In this document: one piece after another, positions 7,231 through 14,852 of the stretch
How the letters are laid out: every line of letters begins with the position of its first letter
Position numbering within the stretch: position 1 is the stretch's first letter
Source of the DNA: an uncultured Eubacteriales bacterium
GTDB taxonomy: Bacteria > Bacillota > Clostridia > Peptostreptococcales > Anaerovoracaceae
DNA: 19,696 nt
Assembly: GCA_902765035.1 (NCBI GenBank)
Contig: CACWYF010000003.1
Coordinates: forward strand, 1-19,696
Reading direction: 5' to 3'
Notes under the pieces: model-generated
Databases searched by the model: none
What the model was told of the DNA's origin: nothing
The model's input: the letters and a program-made list of their open reading frames with translations, nothing else
Position numbers and translations under genes: made by a program

Positions 7231-7322
7231 TCATCTCTACGAGTATACGGCGTTGCCGTAAGGTAGAGATGATTGATCTCCGGAGGCGGGGCTCCTCCGA
7301 TAGAATCATTCCTACGAATATA
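7229..7322 (+). promoter_or_regulatory. Structured leader upstream of cysS with competing hairpin arms
   Basis: AATCATCTCTAC (7229-7240) pairs perfectly with GTAGAGATGATT (7263-7274), enclosing TACGGC/GCCGTA (7246-7251 and 7255-7260). A second hairpin, CGGAGG/CCTCCG (7281-7299), follows. Then AATCATTCCTAC (7304-7315) repeats the first arm with two changes and could pair with the same middle arm (ten Watson-Crick pairs, one G-U, one mismatch). No U-run follows either stem. It may be an end-of-operon structure for the transporter genes, a cysS leader, or both. Confidence 0.5.
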
Positions 7323-7365
7323 TTTCTATGAAGAAAAATGAAAAATCACAGGAGGTTTACTACAC

Positions 7366-8766
7366 ATGTATATCTATAATACTCTGACCAACCGCAAGGA
7401 AAAATTCGTGCCTATTGAAGAGGGAAAGGTCAAGATGTATGTCTGTGGACCTACTGTCTATAACTTCTTTCATATAGGAAATGCAAGACCTTTCGTCGTA
7501 TTCGATACGCTGAGAAGGTATTTCAAATACAGAGGGTATGAGGTCAAGTTCGTTCAGAACTTTACTGATGTTGACGACAAGATCATCAACAGGGCCAAGG
7601 AGGAGGGCATCACTGCTCCTGAGGTATCCGAGAAGTATATCAAGGAGTATTTTGAAGATGCCGGTTCTCTCAACGTCATCAAGGCAGACGTTCATCCTAA
7701 GGTTTCCGAGCACATTCCTGAGATCATCGACTTTGTACAGACGCTGATCGACAAGGGATATGCTTATGAAGCTGACGGCGACGTCTACTATTCGACAAGA
7801 AAGTTCGAAGAATACGGCAAGCTGTCCGGACAGAACATCGATGACCTCGAGAGCGGCGCAAGGATCGCTATCGGCGAAGTCAAGAAGGATCCTCTGGACT
7901 TTGCGCTGTGGAAAGCGCGCAAGGAAGAGTCGGAGATCGCGTGGGAATCACCATGGGGAATGGGCAGACCGGGCTGGCACATCGAGTGCTCGACCATGGC
8001 CAAGAAGCACCTCGGCGATACGATAGACATCCACGGAGGCGGACAGGACCTTACATTCCCGCACCATGAGAATGAGATCGCGCAGTCAGAAGCATGCAAC
8101 GGAGTTCCTTTTGCACACTACTGGATGCACAACGGATACATCACAGTTGATAATGTCAAGATGTCCAAGTCCCTCGGAAATTTCTTCACCGTAAGAGATA
8201 TCCGCAAGGAGTATACGGGAGATTTCATCAGGTTCTTCCTGCTGTCAGGACATTACCGCAGCCCTATCAATTTCAGCGACAGCCTGATGCACGCTTCCAA
8301 GCAGGGATATGACAGAATAGCTACTGCTATCGAGACTCTCGAGTTCCTTAAGAAGAACGGCACAGATGAGAAGATGCAGGGCGAGGATGAAATGATCGCT
8401 GCATTCGACAAGTTCAGAGACAGATTCATCGAAGTAATGGACGATGACCTCAACACAGCAGATGCCATTTCCGTAATTTTCGAGATGGTTTCTGAAATAA
8501 ATGTTGCTGTCAAAGACGGCGCATCGAAGTCATATGCTGAGGAGGCTCTGAAGAGAATAGATGAACTGACTGAGGTGCTCGGCGTATTCAGGGATGCAGA
8601 TGATGAGGCCGGTATCGGTGATGACATCCAGGCTCTGATCGACGAGAGGCAGGCTGCCCGCAAGGAGAAGAACTGGGCGAGAGCTGACGAGATCAGAGAT
8701 CAGCTCGCAGCCATGGGCATCACTCTCAAGGACACACCTCAGGGTGTACAGGTCATCAGAAACTAA
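7366..8766 (+). CDS. cysS: Cysteinyl-tRNA synthetase
   Basis: This 466-residue class I synthetase has the full set of CysRS marks: C27 in YVCGPTVY, the HIGN motif (36-39), the zinc-site stretch HIECSTM followed by GGGQDLTFPHHENEIAQ, and the KMSKS loop at 265-269. A helical DALR-type region and C-terminal anticodon-recognition part follow. It activates cysteine and charges tRNA-Cys using a catalytic-site zinc. An AGGAGG ribosome binding site at 7350-7355 precedes the ATG by 10 bp. No T-box signature (such as the TGGNACC bulge sequence) is visible in the 135-bp leader. The gene heads the familiar cysS-mrnC order, here with a small membrane peptide gene in between. Confidence 0.98.
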   Translation: MYIYNTLTNRKEKFVPIEEGKVKMYVCGPTVYNFFHIGNARPFVVFDTLRRYFKYRGYEVKFVQNFTDVDDKIINRAKEEGITAPEVSEKYIKEYFEDAGSLNVIKADVHPKVSEHIPEIIDFVQTLIDKGYAYEADGDVYYSTRKFEEYGKLSGQNIDDLESGARIAIGEVKKDPLDFALWKARKEESEIAWESPWGMGRPGWHIECSTMAKKHLGDTIDIHGGGQDLTFPHHENEIAQSEACNGVPFAHYWMHNGYITVDNVKMSKSLGNFFTVRDIRKEYTGDFIRFFLLSGHYRSPINFSDSLMHASKQGYDRIATAIETLEFLKKNGTDEKMQGEDEMIAAFDKFRDRFIEVMDDDLNTADAISVIFEMVSEINVAVKDGASKSYAEEALKRIDELTEVLGVFRDADDEAGIGDDIQALIDERQAARKEKNWARADEIRDQLAAMGITLKDTPQGVQVIRN

Positions 8767-8838
8767 TAACAATAATACGCAGTTGACGGATCACTTGGTT
8801 AAGGATTGGTACGGCAGATGTGCCGGGGAGGTTCTAAA

Positions 8839-8997
8839 ATGAAACTGAACATCAACTCGGAAAAACTGTTTCAGAACGGAGCTAAGAATCCGGCTATGCT
8901 GGCCGGTGTGGTGATACTTTACGGAGTTGCAATGGCTGCAGCGGTGGTAAAGAGCATCAGGGACAGCGAAGGCGGAAAAGAGGCAGCCGGCAAGTAA
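8839..8997 (+). CDS. Small single-span membrane protein, function unknown
   Basis: The 52-residue product begins MKLNINSEKLFQNG, then has one hydrophobic segment at about residues 17-37 (MLAGVVILYGVAMAAAVV) and a charged C-terminus ending KEAAGK. I chose the ATG at 8839 because a strong GGGGAGG site lies at 8825-8831; an in-frame TTG at 8806 has none. It lies 72 bp after cysS, and its stop overlaps the mrnC start by one base (TAATG), so it appears translationally coupled to MrnC. I do not recognise a family. Good ribosome binding site, coupling and membrane character argue that it is real. Confidence 0.7.
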   Translation: MKLNINSEKLFQNGAKNPAMLAGVVILYGVAMAAAVVKSIRDSEGGKEAAGK

Positions 8998-9389
8998 TGA
9001 CGAAAACAGAAATCAACAGGATAAACACTACTTCGCTTGCATATCTCGGTGATGCGGTATATGAAGTTATCGTAAGAGAGATGATACTGGCGAAGTACCC
9101 GCTTGATGCGGGCAAAGCGCACCAGCATGCGGTCAGATACGTTTCCGCAGGCGGGCAGGCGAAGGCGGCAAGAGTCATGATAGACGAAGGCTTTCTGACG
9201 GAGGAGGAAGAGCACCTTCTCAAGCGTGCGCGAAATCACCGCACGATGTCACGGCCGCAGCACGCAGACCCGAAGGACTACAAGTATGCGACGGGTTTCG
9301 AGGCGCTGCTCGGGTATCTGCATCTTGCAGGTGAGACAGACAGGATAGCGGAGATCGCATCGGAAGCCTTCCGCATAATAGAAGAATAA
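8997..9389 (+). CDS. mrnC: Mini-ribonuclease III (23S rRNA maturation)
   Basis: The 130-residue protein is an RNase III catalytic domain without a double-stranded RNA-binding domain, the defining feature of Mini-III. The RNase III signature LAYLGDAVYE carries D19 and E23, and TGFEALLGYLHL near the C-terminus supplies the second acidic site. In Bacillus this enzyme trims 23S rRNA precursors. Position after cysS matches the common Firmicutes order. Its start overlaps the stop of the small membrane peptide gene, and a terminator follows 14 bp after its stop. Confidence 0.95.
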   Translation: MTKTEINRINTTSLAYLGDAVYEVIVREMILAKYPLDAGKAHQHAVRYVSAGGQAKAARVMIDEGFLTEEEEHLLKRARNHRTMSRPQHADPKDYKYATGFEALLGYLHLAGETDRIAEIASEAFRIIEE

Positions 9390-9403
9390 CTGAGAGAAAA
9401 ACA

Positions 9404-9434
9404 GCAGAATCCCGTACAGCAAACGGGATTTTGC
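9404..9434 (+). terminator. Terminator after mrnC
   Basis: GCAGAATCCCGT (9404-9415) pairs with ACGGGATTTTGC (9423-9434) over 12 bp with one G-U pair and a 7-nt loop. The T-run (9429-9432) lies inside the descending arm, so it is a moderate terminator. Confidence 0.7.
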
Positions 9435-9459
9435 ATTAAAAGGGCATTCGCGGCAGACA

Positions 9460-10356
9460 ATGAGAATACAGTATTCGAATGACAAGAAAATATTCAGCCT
9501 GCACACAGGAGGCATACCGTATCTGTCCTTTGATATGCTTGACGGCCTCGGAGTTCCCAATCTGTACACTACGAGGTTTCTCTCGTACGACAGTGAAACC
9601 GGAACGGGCGAAGAGGGCATGCGCGTTGCGGTGATGAATAACGAGACTGTGGAAGAGGCTTCGCCTGTAGTAAGGGCGTACAGAGACAAACTTGCGCACC
9701 AGCTCGGCTCGACGATTGACCGGGAGTGCATAACCGATCAGAAGCATACCAACTATGTGCATGTTGCTGCAGCCGGTGATCTGGGGCTCAGGGAGAAACC
9801 GCTTCACATGCAGTATGTCGATGGTGTCGTCACGGATATCCCTGATGTGCTGCTGACTGTCTTCGGAGCCGACTGCCCTTCGGTATATATTGCCGATCCG
9901 GTGCGCAAAGCAATAGGCCTTGTGCATGCGGGGTGGAAGGGCACACTCGGAAGGATCCCTGAAGTCGCTGTGGCGAATATGGTCGTGAGATTCGGCTGCG
10001 ACCCTGCAGACATGTACGCGGCGATAGGGCCGGGAATATGCAGGGACTGCTACGAGATGGGCGATGAAGTGTATGATGCTTTCGCTGAGCAGTGGAGCCC
10101 GGAGGAGGCTGAAAGGATATTCTCGAGATACCCTGCTGCCGATGCAGACGGCAATGACATCCCGGGAGGCAAGTATCACCTGGACCTCAGGGAAGCCAAT
10201 CTTATGACTCTGCTGAGAGCAGGCATCCCGGCAGACCACATAGAGATATCCAATGTATGCACTAAGTGCAATGCTGACATATTCTATTCATACAGAGCCC
10301 GCCGCATGGAAAATGAGCAGGCGGCAATGATGATAAACAGATTCGGCAATATCTGA
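9460..10356 (+). CDS. pgeF: PgeF/YfiH-family laccase-domain protein
   Basis: The 298-residue protein belongs to the multicopper-oxidase-like family (YlmD, YfiH, DUF152). The metal and active-site residues are visible: H96 in DQKHTNYVH, C139 in ADCPSV and H156 in HAGWKGT, followed by AIGPGICRDCYEMG, YHLDLREAN and the CTKCN motif. Family members have been described as a peptidoglycan editing factor in E. coli and as purine nucleoside phosphorylase/adenosine deaminase-type enzymes; which activity applies here is not decided by sequence. The start is supported by the N-terminal conservation, but the ribosome binding site is weak: AAAAGGG ends about 15 bp upstream. It follows the mrnC terminator and precedes folA by 24 bp. 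Confidence 0.93.
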   Translation: MRIQYSNDKKIFSLHTGGIPYLSFDMLDGLGVPNLYTTRFLSYDSETGTGEEGMRVAVMNNETVEEASPVVRAYRDKLAHQLGSTIDRECITDQKHTNYVHVAAAGDLGLREKPLHMQYVDGVVTDIPDVLLTVFGADCPSVYIADPVRKAIGLVHAGWKGTLGRIPEVAVANMVVRFGCDPADMYAAIGPGICRDCYEMGDEVYDAFAEQWSPEEAERIFSRYPAADADGNDIPGGKYHLDLREANLMTLLRAGIPADHIEISNVCTKCNADIFYSYRARRMENEQAAMMINRFGNI

Positions 10357-10380
10357 CAGGATCACTGAAAGGAGAGAACT

Positions 10381-10905
10381 ATGAACCTTATAGTAGCTGC
10401 TGACAGGAACTGGGGAATAGGGAAAAACAACGGACTGCTTGCATCACTTCCGACTGATATGAGGTACTTCAGGGAGCATACGACCGGAAAAGTCGTAGTG
10501 ATGGGAAGAAAGACGCTTGAGTCGATGCCGGGCGGAAAGAGACTGCCAAAGCGTGTAAACTACGTGCTTACTGCCAACGAGGATTATGTGGCTGAAGGAT
10601 GCCATATAGTTCACTCGGAATACGAGCTGTTTGACTCATTGTCAAGATACAGACCTGATGATGTGTTCCTTATAGGCGGGGGATCTCTGTACAGGAGATT
10701 TTACAGATACTGCAACAGACTCTATGTAACAAAGATCGATGCGGTTCTCGACGCTGACACCTTCATACCTGACTTTGATGCTGATCCTGATTTTGAGATC
10801 ATCTCCGAAAGCGATCCGGTAACGGAAAACGGACTGACCTACAGATTCGTAGTTTACCAGAAGACCAAGGAAGGGCTGGACCGCTCCAGAACCCTGAACT
10901 TCTGA
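10381..10905 (+). CDS. folA: Dihydrofolate reductase
   Basis: The 174-residue protein reduces dihydrofolate to tetrahydrofolate with NADPH. Chromosomal DHFR motifs are clear: MNLIVAADRNWGIGKNNGLL, catalytic D26 in LPTDMRYFREHT, VVVMGRKTLESMP for NADPH binding and FLIGGGSLYRRF near the C-terminal half. An AAGGAGAG ribosome binding site precedes the ATG. Length is typical. It sits between pgeF and rlmB and probably shares a transcript with pgeF. It looks like the housekeeping enzyme, not a plasmid-borne trimethoprim-resistant form, but resistance cannot be judged by eye. Confidence 0.96.
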   Translation: MNLIVAADRNWGIGKNNGLLASLPTDMRYFREHTTGKVVVMGRKTLESMPGGKRLPKRVNYVLTANEDYVAEGCHIVHSEYELFDSLSRYRPDDVFLIGGGSLYRRFYRYCNRLYVTKIDAVLDADTFIPDFDADPDFEIISESDPVTENGLTYRFVVYQKTKEGLDRSRTLNF

Positions 10906-10953
10906 TGCCCGCGCATTCATACCGGATATATTATATATAGAAAAGAAAAAGAC

Positions 10954-11955
10954 ATGAGCAAGAAAGAAAACAAGAGATACAGAGACGCTGACCGCAAGAC
11001 TGCACCTAAGAGGGGCGGCAAGAACAGACGCGACTACGGCGATACATATTCCTACGAGCCTAAGAGGAAAACGTCTGCAGCCGGACGCAAGGCAGCCGCT
11101 GGCGGAAGAAAACCTGCCGCCGGAAGGAAGCCTCCACAGGCGCAGAAAAGAGACGACAGGCGCAGGGTGCTCGGTTTTGACATGAACGAGCCGTTTGAAA
11201 GCGCAGCCAATATCGGAGCCGACGGGCTCGAGGTCGTAGCCGGAAGGAACCCTGTAACAGAGGCTCTTAACGGAGATCGAGATGTCGAGAGAGTCTTCAT
11301 CGCTGATGGAGCAGAGGGTTCGGTTTCAAAGATAGTGGCTATAGCAAGAGAGCAGGGCGTTATCGTGGATTTCGTGCCTAAGGAGAAAATCGATGCAATG
11401 GCTCCGGGCGCAAAACATCAGGGCGTCGTAGCCAAGGTCAGCGAGTACAGCTATGCCGACATGGACGAGGTCTTCGGAAGAGCGGAAGCTGCCGGAGAGG
11501 ATCCGTTCATAGTCATTCTTGACGAGGTTACTGATCCGCACAATCTCGGAGCGATCATCCGTACGGCTGAGTGCGCTGGCGCGCATGGCGTAATAATCCC
11601 TAAGAGGAGAGCTGCGTCACTTACCCAGACGGTTGCACTGTCTGCTGCCGGAGCTGTGGAGACCATGCCGGTCGTGCAGGTCACCAATATTGCGAGGACT
11701 ATTGAAGACCTTCAGGGAAAGGGTGTATGGGTAGGCGCCGCTGATATGGACGGCGAGACATATTACGAGGCAAACCTGACCGGACCTATCGCCATAGTCA
11801 TCGGAAACGAGGGCAAGGGAGTCGGAAGGCTTGTCAGGGAGAAGTGCGACTTTGTGCTCTCCATCCCTATGTATGGCAGCATCAATTCACTCAACGCATC
11901 CAATGCGGCAGCTGTCCTCATGTATGGTATACGCAGAGCAAGAAGTGGGATGTAG
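10954..11955 (+). CDS. rlmB: RlmB/TrmH-family rRNA 2'-O-methyltransferase
   Basis: The 333-residue protein is a SPOUT methyltransferase. An 80-residue lysine/arginine/alanine-rich, low-complexity N-terminus precedes the substrate-binding region (GRNPVTEALNGDRDVERVF, about 91-165). The catalytic domain shows motif 1 LDEVTDPHNLGAIIRTAE (from about 190), motif 2 VIGNEGKGVG (from about 283) and motif 3 IPMYGSINSLNASNAA (from about 304), which form the knotted SAM site. Family enzymes methylate G2251 of 23S rRNA; the exact target here is inferred. The region before the ATG has only a purine-rich GAAAAAGA stretch as a ribosome binding site. Its place after mrnC and before rpmG matches Firmicutes order, apart from inserted pgeF-folA and missing yacP-sigH. 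Confidence 0.93.
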   Translation: MSKKENKRYRDADRKTAPKRGGKNRRDYGDTYSYEPKRKTSAAGRKAAAGGRKPAAGRKPPQAQKRDDRRRVLGFDMNEPFESAANIGADGLEVVAGRNPVTEALNGDRDVERVFIADGAEGSVSKIVAIAREQGVIVDFVPKEKIDAMAPGAKHQGVVAKVSEYSYADMDEVFGRAEAAGEDPFIVILDEVTDPHNLGAIIRTAECAGAHGVIIPKRRAASLTQTVALSAAGAVETMPVVQVTNIARTIEDLQGKGVWVGAADMDGETYYEANLTGPIAIVIGNEGKGVGRLVREKCDFVLSIPMYGSINSLNASNAAAVLMYGIRRARSGM

Positions 11956-12116
11956 TTTTACAGAACGGATTTTATGAATATCTGAAAGGCGATCTCGCAG
12001 AAGAGCGGGCCACCCGTAAGGATACAAAAATGTGGCGCAAAGCTCTTCGAGAACTTATCGTCTGGAAGATATACATAAAATCCGAATTAAAAACATCCAT
12101 CTTTTATGAAAATTCC
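11956..12116. other. Gene-free stretch after rlmB
   Basis: Part of a 328-bp gap between rlmB and rpmG. The only open frame is a 96-codon run that starts inside rlmB and has no family match, so I treat it as non-coding. An imperfect palindrome AAGCTCT-TCG-AGAACTT lies at 12040-12056. No terminator for rlmB is obvious. This is where yacP and sigH stand in many spore-forming Firmicutes. Confidence 0.5.
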
Positions 12117-12145
12117 TTGACTTTGACTTTCTAAGTGAGTATTAT
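12117..12145 (+). promoter_or_regulatory. Promoter for rpmG-secE-nusG
   Basis: TTGACT (12117-12122), a 17-bp spacer and TATTAT (12140-12145). Transcription would start near 12152, giving a leader of about 130 nt ahead of rpmG. Confidence 0.7.
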
Positions 12146-12210
12146 TATCGAGCGACTTTATGATTACTGATTCGGAGGGACGGGGAACCGCTCTTCGGAT
12201 TTTAGATTGA

Positions 12211-12248
12211 AAAGATGCGTTTTGCATCGATTCGTAAGACGCATTTTT
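12211..12248 (+). terminator. Terminator-like hairpin in the rpmG leader (possible attenuator)
   Basis: AAAGATGCGT (12211-12220) pairs with ACGCATTTTT (12239-12248) over 10 bp with one G-U, ending in a T-run. A smaller hairpin, GATGC/GCATC (12214-12218 and 12224-12228), uses the same left arm and would compete. Because the promoter at 12117-12145 lies upstream, this is placed like an attenuator, although it may simply end rlmB transcripts. Confidence 0.5.
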
Positions 12249-12283
12249 CAAAGCAATTACCATTAGATTAAGGAGAAACAGAA

Positions 12284-12445
12284 ATGGCAGCAGGAGTAAG
12301 ACAGAAAGTCATCCTTGCATGCACAGAGTGCAAGCAGAGAAACTACAATACAATGAAGAACAAGAGAAACAATCCTGACAGAATTGAACTCATGAAGTAT
12401 TGCAAGTTCTGCAACAAGGAGACTCTCCACAAGGAGACTAAGTAA
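12284..12445 (+). CDS. rpmG: 50S ribosomal protein L33
   Basis: The 53-residue protein reads [16 protein letters not shown] and continues with [13 protein letters not shown], a standard L33. Both zinc-ribbon pairs are present (C13/C16 and C40/C43), so it is the zinc-containing C+ form rather than the zinc-independent paralogue made under zinc limitation. A TTAAGGAG ribosome binding site lies at 12268-12275. It is the first gene of the rpmG-secE-nusG group, the usual Firmicutes arrangement. Confidence 0.97.
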   Translation: MAAGVRQKVILACTECKQRNYNTMKNKRNNPDRIELMKYCKFCNKETLHKETK

Positions 12446-12469
12446 TTTTCGGATCAACGGAGAATTATC

Positions 12470-12766
12470 ATGGCTAACAACAAGACTAACGGAAGCGAAG
12501 AGCTCGCAAAGCAGGCGGCACAGGCTTCCGCAAAGAAGCAGAGCCAGAATAATCAGAAGGGCGACAAGAAAAAGGGCGGCCTGTTAGCATACCTCAGAGG
12601 TGTCAGGCAGGAGTTCCGCAAGGTCGTATGGCCTACAAGAGAGGAACTGACAACTGATACTATCGTAGTTATCGGCTGCGTTGTTTTCTTCGCGGTTGCA
12701 TTCTGGCTGATCGACACAGGATTCCTTGCAGCACTCAAGGGCATCCTGGGCATCACATTATCCTAG
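12470..12766 (+). CDS. secE: Preprotein translocase subunit SecE
   Basis: The 98-residue protein has a polar, lysine- and glutamine-rich N-terminal extension (about 1-37), the conserved amphipathic segment YLRGVRQEFRKVVWPTREEL (about 40-60), and one membrane span at about 64-86. This single-span form is normal for Gram-positive SecE, which clamps SecY in the SecYEG export channel. A CGGAGA ribosome binding site lies at 12458-12463. It sits between rpmG (24-bp gap) and nusG (17-bp gap). Confidence 0.96.
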   Translation: MANNKTNGSEELAKQAAQASAKKQSQNNQKGDKKKGGLLAYLRGVRQEFRKVVWPTREELTTDTIVVIGCVVFFAVAFWLIDTGFLAALKGILGITLS

Positions 12767-12783
12767 TCCAAGGAGTATAACAG

Positions 12784-13434
12784 ATGGCAGATATGGTTAA
12801 CATGGAAGACATGACAAACGCAGCAGAAACTGCCGCAGCTGAAGAGGCTGAAGAGAAGGCTGCCAGAGAAGTAAGAACTTCGGTATCGCCGCTCGAAGGA
12901 GAAGGCCTCAGAGGTGACGGAACTGCCAAGTGGTATGTTGTCCACACATATTCAGGCTATGAGAACAAGGTCAAGACCAGCATCGAAAGAATGGTCGAGT
13001 ACCGCGGAATGCAGGACCTTATTCTTGAAGTCGTAATCCCGACCGAAGAGAGGATCGAGATCAAGGACGGCGTCAAGAAGGTAAAGACCCGCAAGCTTTA
13101 TCCGGGATATGTCGTAATCAAGATGATCGTTAATAATGAGACCTGGTACCTCGTACGTAACACTGAGGGCGTTACAGGTTTCGTAGGACACGGATCCGAC
13201 CCGATTCCACTGACCAAGGAAGAGATCGTAAGAATGGGCATCGAGAAGCTCAAGATCGATCTGGACATCGAAGTTGGCGATACAGTACGTATCATCGGCG
13301 GAGTTTTCGAAGGCCAGCTGGGTATTGTCGAGGCTATCAATCCTGAGAAGCAGATAGTCAAGACAAGGATATCCATGTTCGGAAGAGACACACCTGCAGA
13401 GATCGAATTCTCACAGGTAAGCAAACTTAAATAA
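12784..13434 (+). CDS. nusG: Transcription termination/antitermination factor NusG
   Basis: The 216-residue protein carries the NGN domain from about residue 49 (KWYVVHTYSGYENKVK) to about 150, including PGYVVIKM and TGFVGHG, and the C-terminal KOW domain from about 160 (VGDTVRIIGGVFEGQLG). It binds RNA polymerase and controls pausing, coupling and termination. The first 48 residues are an added acidic, alanine- and glutamate-rich stretch not found in the usual 175-180-residue NusG. The start is supported by an AAGGAG site about 7 bp upstream of the ATG; the next in-frame ATGs fall within the extension and lack good sites. Confidence 0.96.
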   Translation: MADMVNMEDMTNAAETAAAEEAEEKAAREVRTSVSPLEGEGLRGDGTAKWYVVHTYSGYENKVKTSIERMVEYRGMQDLILEVVIPTEERIEIKDGVKKVKTRKLYPGYVVIKMIVNNETWYLVRNTEGVTGFVGHGSDPIPLTKEEIVRMGIEKLKIDLDIEVGDTVRIIGGVFEGQLGIVEAINPEKQIVKTRISMFGRDTPAEIEFSQVSKLK

Positions 13435-13474
13435 GATCTTACACAGATCCGCGTGACCTGTTGAGATATAAAAA

Positions 13475-13492
13475 TGAGAAAGCGATTTCTCA
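13475..13492 (+). promoter_or_regulatory. Hairpin just before the rplK ribosome binding site
   Basis: TGAGAAA (13475-13481) and TTTCTCA (13486-13492) form a 7-bp stem closed by a GCGA (GNRA) tetraloop, immediately before the AAAGGAG site of rplK. It could influence rplK-rplA translation; I cannot match it to the known L1-binding consensus. Confidence 0.4.
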
Positions 13493-13507
13493 GGAAAGGA
13501 GACATCA

Positions 13508-13933
13508 ATGGCAAAGAAGATCGACGGCTATATCAAGCTTCAGATCCCTGCCGGCGGAGCTACACCTGCACCACCAGTCGGACCTGCACTCGGACAGAAG
13601 AGCGTTAACATCATGGACTTCTGCAAGCAGTTCAATGCGAAGACTCAGGATCAGCAGGGAATGATCATTCCTGTAGTTATCACAGTATACACAGACAGAT
13701 CATTCACATTCGTATGCAAGACACCACCGGCTGCAGTTCTTATCAAGAAGGCAGCAGGCATCGAGCATGCATCCGGAACACCTAACAAGACTAAGGTTGC
13801 TTCCATTACTTACGCACAGGCAGAAGAGATCGCTAAGACCAAAATGCCGGATCTCAATGCAGCATCCCTCGAGGCAGCAGTAGACATGATCAAGGGAACA
13901 GCTCGCAGCATGGGAGTTACGGTAACTGAGTAA
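13508..13933 (+). CDS. rplK: 50S ribosomal protein L11
   Basis: The 141-residue protein is full length for L11. Its N-terminal domain shows the proline-rich [15 protein letters not shown] motif and the C-terminal rRNA-binding domain ends with [11 protein letters not shown]. It binds the 23S GTPase-associated region with L10/L12. An AAAGGAGA ribosome binding site precedes the ATG. It is followed after 44 bp by rplA, the standard pairing. Confidence 0.98.
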   Translation: MAKKIDGYIKLQIPAGGATPAPPVGPALGQKSVNIMDFCKQFNAKTQDQQGMIIPVVITVYTDRSFTFVCKTPPAAVLIKKAAGIEHASGTPNKTKVASITYAQAEEIAKTKMPDLNAASLEAAVDMIKGTARSMGVTVTE

Positions 13934-13977
13934 TGCAGTGGGAGGCGTAATGCCGTTAGTACCACCAAGGAGGAAAA

Positions 13978-14673
13978 ATGAAAAGATCAAAGAGATACGC
14001 AGAGCTCGCTAAGACATATGACAAGCATGAGCTCGTAGACGTACAGACTGCAGTTAAGCAGATCAAGAGCTTTGAAAATGCAAAGTTCGACGAGACAGTT
14101 GAAATGCATTTCCGTCTCGGAGTTGACGGAAGACACGCAGATCAGCAGGTAAGAGGCGCTATGGTACTTCCTCACGGAACTGGTAAGTCCAAGAAGGTTC
14201 TCGTATTCGCTAAGGGACCTAAGGCAGAGGAAGCACAGGCAGCAGGAGCTGACTTCGTTGGCGCTGAGGACATGGCTGACAAGATCAAGAATGAGAACTG
14301 GTTCGAATTCGACGCAGTAGTTGCTACACCGGATATGATGGGTGTTGTAGGACGTCTCGGTAAGATTCTCGGACCTAAGGGACTCATGCCTAACCCAAAG
14401 TCGGGAACAGTTACAATGGACCTCACTAAGGCTCTTGAGGACATCAAGGCTGGTAAGGTTGAGTACAGACTTGACAAGGCTAACATTATTCACTGCATCA
14501 TCGGCAAGAAGTCGTTCACAGAAGAGCAGCTCGTTGAGAACGCTAACGCTCTCATCCAGGCTATCGCTAAGGCTAAGCCTGCAGCAGCTAAGGGACAGTA
14601 CTTCAAGAGCATCAGCATTGCAGCAACAATGAGCCCTGGTGTTAAGATCAACCCGGCTACAGTAACTCAGTAA
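13978..14673 (+). CDS. rplA: 50S ribosomal protein L1
   Basis: The 231-residue protein is a complete L1, with [14 protein letters not shown] at the start, [16 protein letters not shown] in the middle and a C-terminal [16 protein letters not shown] block. It forms the L1 stalk on 23S rRNA and in many bacteria represses translation of its own rplK-rplA message. An AAGGAGG ribosome binding site lies just before the ATG. It is followed by the L10 leader. Confidence 0.98.
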   Translation: MKRSKRYAELAKTYDKHELVDVQTAVKQIKSFENAKFDETVEMHFRLGVDGRHADQQVRGAMVLPHGTGKSKKVLVFAKGPKAEEAQAAGADFVGAEDMADKIKNENWFEFDAVVATPDMMGVVGRLGKILGPKGLMPNPKSGTVTMDLTKALEDIKAGKVEYRLDKANIIHCIIGKKSFTEEQLVENANALIQAIAKAKPAAAKGQYFKSISIAATMSPGVKINPATVTQ

Positions 14674-14696
14674 GAAGTTACACAACTGAAACAGAA

Positions 14697-14804
14697 TATC
14701 CACCTGAGACAGCGGGTGCTGTAAAAGGCTTAATTTCCCGCCGAGGTACAATTCATAAATTGGACCCCGCAGTCTGTCTCACAGAAAGCGGGGTATTTTG
14801 TACC
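14697..14804 (+). promoter_or_regulatory. L10 leader (autoregulatory region of rplJ-rplL)
   Basis: The 179-bp gap between rplA and rplJ carries the L10-leader pattern: CACCTGAGACAGCGGGTG, then AAAGGCTTAATT and CCCGCCGAGG. In this family the L10(L12)4 complex binds the kink-turn RNA and lowers its own expression. GGTACA (14745-14750) also pairs with TGTACC (14799-14804), enclosing the terminator-like stem. Confidence 0.85.
14764..14799 (+). terminator. Attenuator hairpin in the L10 leader
   Basis: ACCCCGC (14764-14770) pairs with GCGGGGT (14788-14794), followed by ATTTT. It fits the terminator arm expected downstream of an L10 leader in Firmicutes. Confidence 0.75.
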
Positions 14805-14852
14805 TGCAAAAGACTACACTAGGCGAAGGGATATCGCCGGAAAGGAGAAACA

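Noticed and set aside
7231..7365. T-box riboswitch for cysS
   Set aside because: No conserved antiterminator bulge sequence or terminator with U-run is present, and the leader is too short for a typical T-box.
12033..12041. TGGCGCAAA resembling one half-site of the repeat array
   Set aside because: It is a single copy with one mismatch and has no inverted partner 28 bp downstream; chance is the simplest explanation.
11844..12134. 96-residue open frame overlapping the end of rlmB
   Set aside because: It begins inside rlmB in another frame, has no ribosome binding site and no recognisable family.
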